Below, one piece after another: positions 1 through 6,632 of a DNA stretch of 16,415 bases. This DNA comes from an uncultured Lachnospiraceae bacterium (GTDB lineage: Bacteria; Bacillota; Clostridia; Lachnospirales; Lachnospiraceae), in contig CAJOQO010000254.1 in assembly GCA_905236545.1 (NCBI GenBank), positions 1 to 16,415 of the forward strand, written 5' to 3'. Made by a program: the position numbers and the translations under genes. The stretch's first letter is position 1. Every line of letters begins with the position of its first letter. The notes under the pieces are model-generated. The model did no database searches. It saw nothing but the letters and a program-made list of their open reading frames with translations, and was not told where the DNA came from.

Positions 1-2
1 AT

Positions 3-1187
3 GGCGAGGCCGCGGGAAGTGCTCCGGCAAATCAGTATACAGGCCAGTACGCAGACAATATGAGATTCGCCTCCGGCCCGGACATGACACCGGGTTACGG
101 AGAGGACTGGAGACAGGATGTCGGCCGCGGACAGACGTATGGCGCGAGGACACAGTACGAAGCCATGCGCGATGCGAGGCGGGCTCAGGCAGGCGCCAGG
201 GAAGGCGTTACCGGCGGCACGTATTCCGGAAACGGCCAGTATGGCCCGCAGCGTGACCAGTACGGGAGCGCGGGATATGGATATCGCCAGAACGGAGCAC
301 AGGAAGTGCCTGGTCAGGGCGGAAGGCAGGATTACGGCAGACGTGAGAGTGCCGGCGGCAGCAAGATGTTCATGGTCCGCGCCCGCAAGAGAGTGAAGAG
401 CGTGACATTCTTCCTTATGGCACTTTGCTTCACGGCGATGCTCGGGCTGAATGTATACAATATTTTCTGTGGCAATGCGCTTCGCAATATTACAGAATCG
501 GAGACGATGCTTGCCAACATTCTCTCCGGCACCGGAACCAATTTCTTCACGCAGATGCTGACGGAGCTTGCTTCCCAGCTGGTGAAGATGGTTGTCAATG
601 TGCAGGATATCATCGCACAGCTGGGCAAGACGGTAGAATGGGGAATCGCGATCGTATTCCTGGTACCGAATGTACTCTACTGTCTGGCGCTGTGGCTGAT
701 GTTCTTCCGTACGGATACGAAACGCCGCCAGTTCCCGATGGGCGGTTATACGCTGGCCAGAGTCATGATGATCCTGAAGTTCCTGATCGGCTGCCTCGTG
801 CTCGCGATCGGGCTTGTGATCTCTGTATATTTTGTCGTCGTCGGGGCACAGCGTAAGTCCGGATCGATCGACTCCTCTCTGATCCAGGGAGTGATCCTGC
901 TGATCGTAATGATCGTCCTGTCCGTGTTTGTGGTGATGTATTACATTCAGTGGATGTTCTGCCTGAAGGTTGTCAGGGACAATGCGAAAAAAGGAACGGA
1001 TCCCGGAAGGATGCCCGGATTCGTTGTCTTCCTGTCAATCATGTGTACGGCGGTCTGCGTGCTGCTCATGATTCCCATGGCGCCGAACGATTACATCGGA
1101 CTCGCTGCCAGAGGAGCAGCGGCTGCGTATTTCCTTGTTTCGGGTCTCTGGGTTCTGATCTACAAGATCAGGGTGAAACGCAATTAA
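3..1187 (+). CDS. Polytopic membrane protein with Gly/Tyr/Gln-rich N-terminus, 5' end outside window
   Basis: The reading frame is open to the window edge: codons from position 3 continue the same Gln/Tyr/Gly-rich style into the first in-frame ATG at 60, so the gene is probably truncated at its 5' end. Counting from that ATG, residues 1-105 are low complexity, rich in G, Q, Y and R, and probably cytosolic and disordered. Residues 106-114 are a basic patch. About six hydrophobic segments follow, near 115-137, 194-216, 235-262, 275-303, 320-340 and 346-370, ending in a basic tail (KIRVKRN). No catalytic motif was recognised and no function is assigned. The architecture of a disordered glycine/tyrosine-rich head on a small helical membrane domain resembles many uncharacterised Firmicutes membrane proteins. 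A hairpin follows 32 bp after the stop, so it probably ends its transcript. Coding status is secure; function is unknown. Confidence 0.85.
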   Translation, partial: GEAAGSAPANQYTGQYADNMRFASGPDMTPGYGEDWRQDVGRGQTYGARTQYEAMRDARRAQAGAREGVTGGTYSGNGQYGPQRDQYGSAGYGYRQNGAQEVPGQGGRQDYGRRESAGGSKMFMVRARKRVKSVTFFLMALCFTAMLGLNVYNIFCGNALRNITESETMLANILSGTGTNFFTQMLTELASQLVKMVVNVQDIIAQLGKTVEWGIAIVFLVPNVLYCLALWLMFFRTDTKRRQFPMGGYTLARVMMILKFLIGCLVLAIGLVISVYFVVVGAQRKSGSIDSSLIQGVILLIVMIVLSVFVVMYYIQWMFCLKVVRDNAKKGTDPGRMPGFVVFLSIMCTAVCVLLMIPMAPNDYIGLAARGAAAAYFLVSGLWVLIYKIRVKRN

Positions 1188-1219
1188 GGATCCGGGATTC
1201 CCTGCTCCATCGAATCAAA

Positions 1220-1260
1220 GAACCGGGACACTGGTGTTATGCTGGTGTCCCGGTTCAAAA
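1220..1260 (+). terminator. Perfect 12-bp hairpin after the membrane protein gene
   Basis: Arms 1220-1231 and 1245-1256 (GAACCGGGACAC and its exact complement) enclose a 13-nt loop. There is no clean T tract after it (AAAAC follows), so it is either an imperfect intrinsic terminator or an mRNA 3'-end stabiliser. On the other strand the hairpin is followed by a T-rich stretch only on its far side. Confidence 0.5.
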
Positions 1261-1345
1261 CTTCGTTGCGCGTAAGTGATTCCGGTACAGCGCCTTAAGG
1301 ACGGATGTTACAAGATTATTAAGAATTTATTCTTAGAAAACCGTG

Positions 1346-1374
1346 CTGACTCTGTGAAAAGATGGTGTTATGAT
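1346..1374 (+). promoter_or_regulatory. Candidate sigma-A promoter of the first L,D-transpeptidase gene
   Basis: A -35 element CTGACT (1346-1351) and a -10 element TATGAT (1369-1374) are separated by 17 bp. An AT-rich stretch with a 6-4-6 palindrome (1320-1335) lies just upstream. The predicted leader to the TTG start is about 85 nt. Confidence 0.5.
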
Positions 1375-1400
1375 ACATCTCAGCGGGAGACAGGTCCTGA

Positions 1401-1427
1401 GGAAACACTGATTCTATCAGCGTTTCC
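1401..1427 (+). promoter_or_regulatory. Hairpin in the leader of the first L,D-transpeptidase mRNA
   Basis: Arms 1401-1411 and 1417-1427 pair over 10 of 11 positions (one A-C mismatch) around a 5-nt loop. It lies between the predicted transcription start and the ribosome binding site and has no T tract, so it is not a terminator. A role in mRNA stability or regulator binding is possible but not shown. Confidence 0.35.
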
Positions 1428-1453
1428 CTGACATCATTCATTCAGCATGTAAC

Positions 1454-1460
1454 AGGGGAG
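1454..1460 (+). promoter_or_regulatory. Ribosome binding site that selects a TTG start
   Basis: AGGGGAG sits 7 nt before the TTG at 1468. It is 19 nt before the next in-frame ATG (1480), which is too far. This supports TTG as the initiation codon. Confidence 0.65.
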
Positions 1461-1467
1461 ATATATT

Positions 1468-2892
1468 TTGGTTAAGATCATGAAATGGATTCTCGGTATT
1501 GCTGCTGCGCTGCTTGCCGCGATCCTCATTATATCCTTCGTTTTTCTTCGCAGAGAATGGGACCGCACCACTTTTTTTGAGCATACGACGATCAATGGAT
1601 TTCAGGTGGACGGGAAAAGCACGGATGAGGTGCTCCCGATTCTGACGGATGCATTTACCCGGGCGAAGGTTCATCTGATGGAAAACGGCCGTGAGGAGGC
1701 TGTGTGGACATTGGCGGATGTCGGTTATACGATCGATGAGGCTGCGCTGAAGTCCGGCATCGAGGATGCATTGGGAAAACAGAAAAGTTCGATTGCGGTT
1801 CTTCTTGACTCTCTCATGAACGGGAATTCCTTTGAGATCGAGGTACCATTCCGATACGACGCGCAGGTGCTTGCAGGCAAAGTGACAACTGCAAATCTTG
1901 CGGATGCGCGTGTCAAAAATGTAGACGCGCGCATCGATTATGATCAGGAGGCGAAGAACTATTCCATCATCCCCGAAGTGCAGGGTACGGAGCTGAACGA
2001 CCAGGATCTCCAGCAGCTGGTGCAGCAGTCGGTGGATGGGATTCTGGGGGGAAACAGACCTGCGGAAGACATCTCGGTTGAGATTCCCGCATCGTTATAT
2101 ATTGTTCCGTCGGTCTTATCGACAGATCCCGCGATGAACCTGAAGGTGAATACTTTTAATTCCTATGACAAAGCATCCATCACATATGTGTTTGGCGATG
2201 AGAAGGTGCTTCTTGACTGGAATACGATCTGTGACTGGGTGGTGTTCGAGGGAGACCAGGGATACCTGAGCGAGGAGAAGATCCGTGAGTATGTGATGAA
2301 TCTGGGGAAAGAGTATAACACGATCTACTATGCGCGGACGTTCCATACAACCGGAGGCAGTGAGATCGTCTATTCTGAAACGGAGAATAATTACGGGTAC
2401 CTGATTGACGAGGAGGGTGAGTACGCGCAGCTGCTTTCGGATATCCAGTCGAATGTACAGACGGAACGTGAGCCGGTCTATGCTTACAAAGGAGTCGGCC
2501 GAAACGGCAGAGATGATATGGGATCTTATGTCGAGGTTTCGATTGGCGCGCAGCATCTGTGGTTCTATAAGGACTATCAGATTGTGTTTGAAACGGATGT
2601 TGTGACCGGATGTATTGCGAAGAATACGCCGACGCAGACCGGAATCTTCCCGATTGCGTACAAAGAAAGTCCTGCGACTCTGATCCCGTCCAATGAAACA
2701 AACGGAACCAAGGTTCAGTACTGGATGCCGTTCTACGACGGACAGGGACTGCACGACGCGCCGTGGCGGCATGCCTTTGGCGGACAGATCTACCAGACAA
2801 GCGGATCCCATGGCTGTGTGAATATGCCTTATTATGCGGCAGAGTTCATATTCAATAATGCCGATACGGGCACGCCGGTGATTCTGTACTGA
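1468..2892 (+). CDS. L,D-transpeptidase (PG_binding_4 + YkuD), membrane anchored
   Basis: A predicted peptidoglycan L,D-transpeptidase that makes 3-3 cross-links between stem peptides outside the membrane, a reaction classically carried out by YkuD-fold enzymes. The 474-residue product has an N-terminal membrane anchor at about 6-27, then a region beginning near 41 with the pattern TINGFQVDGKS typical of PG_binding_4-type domains, and a YkuD catalytic domain at about 353-474. The active-site signature is intact: His429 in GLHDA, and SHGCVN with His448, nucleophile Cys450 and Asn452. The length and architecture match the enterococcal Ldtfm type (about 466 residues). TTG is chosen as start because of the well-placed AGGGGAG. 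The gene has its own promoter and is followed by a second, homologous enzyme. Transpeptidase identity is very secure; the exact physiological role is inferred. Confidence 0.93.
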   Translation: MVKIMKWILGIAAALLAAILIISFVFLRREWDRTTFFEHTTINGFQVDGKSTDEVLPILTDAFTRAKVHLMENGREEAVWTLADVGYTIDEAALKSGIEDALGKQKSSIAVLLDSLMNGNSFEIEVPFRYDAQVLAGKVTTANLADARVKNVDARIDYDQEAKNYSIIPEVQGTELNDQDLQQLVQQSVDGILGGNRPAEDISVEIPASLYIVPSVLSTDPAMNLKVNTFNSYDKASITYVFGDEKVLLDWNTICDWVVFEGDQGYLSEEKIREYVMNLGKEYNTIYYARTFHTTGGSEIVYSETENNYGYLIDEEGEYAQLLSDIQSNVQTEREPVYAYKGVGRNGRDDMGSYVEVSIGAQHLWFYKDYQIVFETDVVTGCIAKNTPTQTGIFPIAYKESPATLIPSNETNGTKVQYWMPFYDGQGLHDAPWRHAFGGQIYQTSGSHGCVNMPYYAAEFIFNNADTGTPVILY

Positions 2893-2897
2893 GAGCA

Positions 2898-2952
2898 AAA
2901 GGGGACCCAGGATCGTGCTGCAGCACGGAGGACAAAGGGGATCCAGGATCGT
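2898..2952 (+). repeat. 19-nt direct repeats around a 14-bp palindrome
   Basis: Copies at 2898-2916 and 2934-2952 differ at one base (GGGGACCCAGG versus GGGGATCCAGG). Overlapping the end of the first copy is CGTGCTGCAGCACG (2914-2927), a perfect palindrome. The block starts 6 bp after the upstream stop codon. It may be an intergenic repeat element; there are no transposase remnants. Confidence 0.6.
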
Positions 2953-3090
2953 ACGGCGGGCGCGGAAACAGGATGGGGAATATGGAACCGCGGCGATGTG
3001 TACAGAGTCGTGGATAACCTGTGGATAGCCGGTGGGCAATCATGTGTAAAACAGGTGCAAAACTTTTTCGGAATGCGGGGTGTTTTTTGT

Positions 3091-3118
3091 TTGAATTTAC
3101 GGGATGATTCGATATAAT
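3091..3118 (+). promoter_or_regulatory. Strong sigma-A promoter of the second L,D-transpeptidase gene
   Basis: TTGAAT (3091-3096) and a perfect TATAAT (3113-3118) are separated by 16 bp and preceded by a T-rich stretch. The predicted leader is about 75 nt. Confidence 0.7.
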
Positions 3119-3200
3119 AAAACCGTATCACATTCAAGGGGGAGCTGATCTGACTGTAAGGGCGGTCAGAGAAGAGTGAAGCGTTAGTAAGGGGCACCAG

Positions 3201-5519
3201 ATGAATAGGGGAAATCTGGCGGAAGATCCAAAGACGGGTCTGTCGTCTTCGAGCCGTTATTCCCGTGATGGAGGAGAGAAGAATTCTCTTCTCTATGTTG
3301 ACAGCAGCCAGGTTCGGAAGGAGAGAAGAGCTTCCGGGCGCAAGGCAGGGAAATCCAACGGTGAGATCAGGGGTAATCATAGTTCAGGAAGAAGGAAGAG
3401 CGCCGGGCGCAATCCTGTAAACAGCCACATGGACAGGCTGGAGGTGGGAAGCGACGGGCGCCTGTTTCAGGTTAAGGAATCAATTCAGACAAAAGGATCC
3501 CGTCAAAAGAAGGGTTCCGTTCCGGATCAGGAACGGAAGACAGCAGCCACATCTGCGCGCAGAGCCGCATCGCAAAAGAACACGGCTTTTTCAGCGGACG
3601 CATCCATCGAAAAACATACCAAAGAGATGATTCAGGCGCAGGACATCCGCCCGGCGATCGCCGCGGGTGTTCTTTCTGCGCTTTCGGATCGTGACAGCAA
3701 TCTTACGGATACCGAATCCGGCAAACTGAACGGCACAGACAGCGCCCGCAGTTCTTCCGGATATTCGAAGCCGGAACGGGAATATCTTTCACGGAAGAAT
3801 CCGCTCCTCAACGTGGCGCTGCCGGCAGGCGGTTCCATGGCCATTGCCCGGCCGGCAAGGCTGTCCGGCGGCTCGGTCAGGAGCTTTTTTCAGCGCATCC
3901 GGATTCTGATCATCGTCTGTGTCATCGCACTGGTATCCGTCTGGTATGGATATATGGCGTGGCATTACAGAAACCGTTTTTATCCGGGGACGGCCTTTTT
4001 TGGAATCCAGGCTGCCGAACAATCGGTATATGACGTAAAAGCAGCAGTGAAGGCGAAGGTGGATTCTTATCGCCTTCAGCTGGTGGCAAGAGTTCCGAAG
4101 GCTGACCCATCTGTGCCGGATGCCGCCGCAGACGGGGCAGTGTCTTCCGCAGATGAAAATATCATCATGGCGGAGGATGTCAACATGACCTACCGTGACA
4201 GGGGTGAGATCGATCGCGTCATGAAGGAACAGAAAAGCTGGGCCTGGCCTGTTATGATGGTCGCGCGGCTTTTTGACAGGAGAGAATCTTCTCTGGAAAC
4301 CTCATATGATGACAGCCTGGTTCCCGGGGCGGTGGGACGGCTTGCGTGCATGCAGAAAGAGAACATGATCAGGCCTCAGGACGCGAAGGTTGTACTGACA
4401 GATGACGGTGCTCATGTCCAGACGGAGATCTATGGGACTACATTGGACACGGAACGGACGGAGGAAGCAGTCCGAAAGGCCCTCAGGGAAGGAGAGACGC
4501 GGATCGATCTGGATGGTGAGGGACTGTATGTGAATCCGAAGGTCTTCAGCAGCGATCTGAGCCTTGTATCGCAGGCGATGGCAATGAACCGGATTCTCGG
4601 AGCAAAGGTCCTGATCCGCTTTGGCGACCGCACGGAAGTGATTAATTCGGAAACGATATCGAGATTCCTCGATAAAAACGGAACCTCTTATTCTTTGAAT
4701 GAGGACAGGATTCGCAGATACGTTGAAAGGCTTGCGAAAAAGTATGATACCTATCAGTGCAGACGGGATTTCTTTACCAGCATCGGAACGGAGATAACGC
4801 TGGAAGAGGGAATCGGCGATTATGGCTGGCAGATGGACCAGGAAGCAACCTATGAAAAGATTCTGGACGCGATTTATTCGCAGAAAAAACTGACCATCGA
4901 CCCGGTATACGCCCGGGAGGCATACTGCAGAGGCGTCAATGATATTGGAGATACCTATGTTGAGATCAGCCTGACGAATCAGACAATGTGGTTCTACCGG
5001 GATGGGGAACTGGTCGTGAAAACACCGGTTGTTACCGGGAATCCTTACACCGGGCATGAGACACCGTCCGGAGGCGTATGGTCTCTGAAAGGCAGGATGA
5101 GGAACCAGACGCTGGTTGGTCAGGGATATGCCTCTCCGGTTGATTATTGGATGCCGTTTAACGGAGGCGTCGGAATCCATGACATGCAGAGCAGATGGTG
5201 GTTTGGCGGTTCGGTCTATCTGGGAAGCGGTTCTCACGGATGCGTCAACACGCCGCTGGCAGCGGTTAAGCTGATCTATGACCGGATCGAGGAAGGGGTG
5301 CCGGTAATTGTCTATAAGGATGAATCAGAGGAGGCACTCTCTCTTGTCACAGGCCCGACGGATGTTCAGACGATCAATGCACAGACAGAAGAACTCTATG
5401 GTACGGTAGAGGATGACGGGGCCGGATCGGTTGTTGCCTGGACGAGGGCAGCTGCAGCGCAGGCGCAGGCAGCCGCGGCACAGGCCCAGGCAGCGTCTTC
5501 GGGAACCCCTGTTACGTGA
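3201..5519 (+). CDS. L,D-transpeptidase with long cytosolic N-terminus and Ala/Gln-rich tail
   Basis: A second predicted 3-3 cross-linking transpeptidase, 772 residues, far longer than the usual 450-500. Residues 1-234 are hydrophilic, rich in Ser, Arg, Lys and Gly, and precede the only membrane segment (about 235-254), so they should lie in the cytoplasm. The extracellular part has a PG_binding_4-like region (roughly 380-560) and a YkuD domain (about 585-709) with His660 in GIHDM and SHGCVN including His679, nucleophile Cys681 and Asn683. A 63-residue C-terminal extension ends in AQAQAAAAQAQAA-type low complexity. It aligns by eye with the preceding gene across the catalytic half (WMPF, FGG, SGSHGCVN), so the pair are paralogues. 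Start ATG is supported by AAGGGG 6 nt upstream and a consensus promoter. The enzyme call is secure; the role of the cytosolic head is unknown. Confidence 0.92.
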   Translation: MNRGNLAEDPKTGLSSSSRYSRDGGEKNSLLYVDSSQVRKERRASGRKAGKSNGEIRGNHSSGRRKSAGRNPVNSHMDRLEVGSDGRLFQVKESIQTKGSRQKKGSVPDQERKTAATSARRAASQKNTAFSADASIEKHTKEMIQAQDIRPAIAAGVLSALSDRDSNLTDTESGKLNGTDSARSSSGYSKPEREYLSRKNPLLNVALPAGGSMAIARPARLSGGSVRSFFQRIRILIIVCVIALVSVWYGYMAWHYRNRFYPGTAFFGIQAAEQSVYDVKAAVKAKVDSYRLQLVARVPKADPSVPDAAADGAVSSADENIIMAEDVNMTYRDRGEIDRVMKEQKSWAWPVMMVARLFDRRESSLETSYDDSLVPGAVGRLACMQKENMIRPQDAKVVLTDDGAHVQTEIYGTTLDTERTEEAVRKALREGETRIDLDGEGLYVNPKVFSSDLSLVSQAMAMNRILGAKVLIRFGDRTEVINSETISRFLDKNGTSYSLNEDRIRRYVERLAKKYDTYQCRRDFFTSIGTEITLEEGIGDYGWQMDQEATYEKILDAIYSQKKLTIDPVYAREAYCRGVNDIGDTYVEISLTNQTMWFYRDGELVVKTPVVTGNPYTGHETPSGGVWSLKGRMRNQTLVGQGYASPVDYWMPFNGGVGIHDMQSRWWFGGSVYLGSGSHGCVNTPLAAVKLIYDRIEEGVPVIVYKDESEEALSLVTGPTDVQTINAQTEELYGTVEDDGAGSVVAWTRAAAAQAQAAAAQAQAASSGTPVT
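5448..5495 (+). repeat. Ala/Gln low-complexity coding repeat
   Basis: A GCAGCNGCGCAGGCN-like imperfect repeat encodes two copies of AAAAQAQA near the C-terminus of the second L,D-transpeptidase. It is in frame and slippage prone. Confidence 0.6.
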
Positions 5520-5640
5520 GCGCAGATGGTTTTGACGCTGTAATCATAAGACAGAGCGTCATCACGATCCGCCGTAACAGACGGTACAGATGAGAAAGAC
5601 CGGATAAGTTGTTAAGTGGAGAACAGTCTTGCAAAGCGCG

Positions 5641-5649
5641 GGAGGGGAG
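5641..5649 (+). promoter_or_regulatory. Ribosome binding site of the ArsR-type gene
   Basis: The purine-rich GGAGGGGAG ends 6 nt before ATG 5656. This favours that ATG over an in-frame TTG at 5629, which has only a weaker GTGGAG upstream. Confidence 0.6.
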
Positions 5650-5655
5650 AGAGGT

Positions 5656-6267
5656 ATGAAAAACAATAGCGTTTATGCAGGGGGGGAAGCTTATGACCGG
5701 ATCTTCAGGGCGCTGGGAGATCCGCACCGGCTGCAGATCATTGAGCTTCTGAAGGAGAGAGAACGCAGTGCCGGAGAGATTCTCGAAGCAATTGATGTCG
5801 TACAGTCAACCCTGTCGCATCATATGAAGACATTGTCCGATTCAGGTGCGGTAAATGCTGTGCGCCATGGAAAGTGGACTTATTATTCATTGAATGAAGA
5901 TCACCTTGCGGCAGCCTCCTCTTATCTTGCGGAATGCGCAAAGGGGACTATGGTCAGAAAGGAGCTGCCGGACTCAGAAGGGCACGATGGACGGAAAAAG
6001 GCTTCTGAAAACCGTCCTTTGGCGTCCGCCGGCAGCGCCGCCCCGGCTGCAGGGCATCCGGAAAATGATACAGAGAAGGGAACGGATCAGCCCCTGAAAC
6101 TATCAACAGAAGATGCTGCTCCGGTATCTTCCCGCGTCAAATCAGAAAAGAGCGGTATGAAGACCTCTTCTGAAAAGAATGGCATGAAGGCGCTTTCTGA
6201 AAAGAGCGGGAAAAAGAAGGAAAAAGAGAAGAAGGCAAAGAAGGGAAAAAAGAATAAGAAAAGCTGA
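5656..6267 (+). CDS. ArsR-family winged-helix regulator with lysine-rich repetitive tail
   Basis: A predicted DNA-binding transcriptional repressor of 203 residues. Residues 13-82 form an ArsR-type winged helix: the opening RALGDPHRLQII, a recognition helix around 49-62 (VVQSTLSHHMKTL), and a wing ending GKWTYYSL. The alpha-3 metal motif (ELCVCDL type) of ArsR/CadC sensors is absent, so classical metal sensing there is not supported. Residues about 100-203 are a hydrophilic tail containing three 9-residue units (SEKSGMKTS, SEKNGMKAL, SEKSGKKKE; residues 163-189) and ending in a nearly pure Lys/Glu stretch. ArsR regulators are usually about 100 residues, so the tail doubles the length. It lies 136 bp after the Ldt gene with no clear terminator or promoter between, so cotranscription is possible. 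The target is unknown. Confidence 0.85.
   Translation: MKNNSVYAGGEAYDRIFRALGDPHRLQIIELLKERERSAGEILEAIDVVQSTLSHHMKTLSDSGAVNAVRHGKWTYYSLNEDHLAAASSYLAECAKGTMVRKELPDSEGHDGRKKASENRPLASAGSAAPAAGHPENDTEKGTDQPLKLSTEDAAPVSSRVKSEKSGMKTSSEKNGMKALSEKSGKKKEKEKKAKKGKKNKKS
6142..6222 (+). repeat. Three 27-nt in-frame repeats in the regulator tail
   Basis: Units start at 6142, 6169 and 6196. Each encodes SEK(S/N)G followed by Met/Lys, with the last unit degenerating into poly-Lys/Glu. Confidence 0.7.
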
Positions 6268-6274
6268 GAAGGAA

Positions 6275-6335
6275 CAGTCTGCTGTTTGTGCTGCGACAGT
6301 CTTTTGGAACGACGGCAGACATACAGAGCAGACTG
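6275..6335 (+). repeat. Inverted repeat downstream of the ArsR-type gene
   Basis: CAGTCTGCT (6275-6283) is exactly complementary to 6327-6335, with 43 nt between. The arms could close an RNA stem in the 3' untranslated region. The sequence ACAGTCT recurs inside (6296-6302) and once upstream of the regulator gene (about 5623-5629). Confidence 0.4.
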
Positions 6336-6427
6336 AGGAAGGAACTGCCGCGGAATCCATTATGCAGCAGGAGCCGATTCCAGCGGGACAGTTTCTAAAA
6401 CAGGGAAGATTGTTTTCTTGTTGCACA

Positions 6428-6462
6428 GGGGGAGCCAGGGCGTATCGCCGGCTCCTCCTTTG
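6428..6462 (+). terminator. Intrinsic terminator upstream of the citrate synthase promoter
   Basis: Outer arms 6428-6436 and 6450-6458 give 9 pairs including one G-U. Inner arms 6439-6442 and 6446-6449 extend the stem to a 3-nt loop, and TTTGT follows. It probably ends transcription from the ArsR-type gene. Confidence 0.65.
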
Positions 6463-6554
6463 TAATGTTCGGAAAGTCTGCCGTGCAGGGAACCCCGTGT
6501 CTGTCGCAGGGTGGTCGGGGTGCGGCCTGCAACGGTCGCCAGGGTGTGACTCAA

Positions 6555-6582
6555 TTGACAGGAGCAGCCACGTTGTTATATT
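6555..6582 (+). promoter_or_regulatory. Strong sigma-A promoter of the citrate synthase operon
   Basis: A perfect TTGACA (6555-6560), a 16-bp spacer, and TATATT (6577-6582). Confidence 0.75.
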
Positions 6583-6601
6583 CTATCCCCGTATGATAGA
6601 A
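6581..6601 (+). promoter_or_regulatory. Candidate operator overlapping the -10 and start site
   Basis: TTCTATC (6581-6587) and GATAGAA (6595-6601) form a perfect 7-bp inverted repeat with a 7-bp spacer. It overlaps the last bases of the -10 element and the predicted start, a typical repressor position. It does not match the ATAA-N7-TTAT dyad described for CcpC, and the regulator is unknown. Confidence 0.45.
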
Positions 6602-6632
6602 CGAAAAAGGAGAGAGAATCCGGAGGTGTTGC

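Larger units (their letters stand above)
2893..3200 (+). other. Intergenic region between the two L,D-transpeptidase genes
   Basis: It holds a pair of 19-nt direct repeats flanking a 14-bp palindrome (2898-2952), two tandem DnaA-box-like sequences (3009-3029), a strong promoter (3091-3118), a small hairpin (TCTGAC at 3149-3154, GTCAGA at 3165-3170) and a ribosome binding site AAGGGG (3189-3194). No T-tract terminator for the upstream gene and no convincing small gene were seen. Confidence 0.6.
6268..6632 (+). other. Intergenic region before the citrate synthase operon
   Basis: It contains a 9-bp inverted repeat with a 43-nt interior (6275-6335), a strong hairpin terminator (6428-6462), a GC-rich stretch with nested short stems (about 6480-6535), a near-consensus promoter (6555-6582), a 7-7-7 inverted repeat over the expected start site (6581-6601) and the ribosome binding site GGAGGTG (6622-6628). 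A possible ORF running through it is not believed to be a gene. Confidence 0.6.

Noticed and set aside
2116..3039. Long minus-strand frame of 307 codons
   Set aside because: It lies antisense to the catalytic half of the first L,D-transpeptidase, has no recognisable motif and no good start signal.
5533..5561. Hairpin TGACGCT...AGCGTCA after the second L,D-transpeptidase as a terminator
   Set aside because: The stem is only 7 bp with a bulge beyond it and no T tract follows; not strong enough to call.
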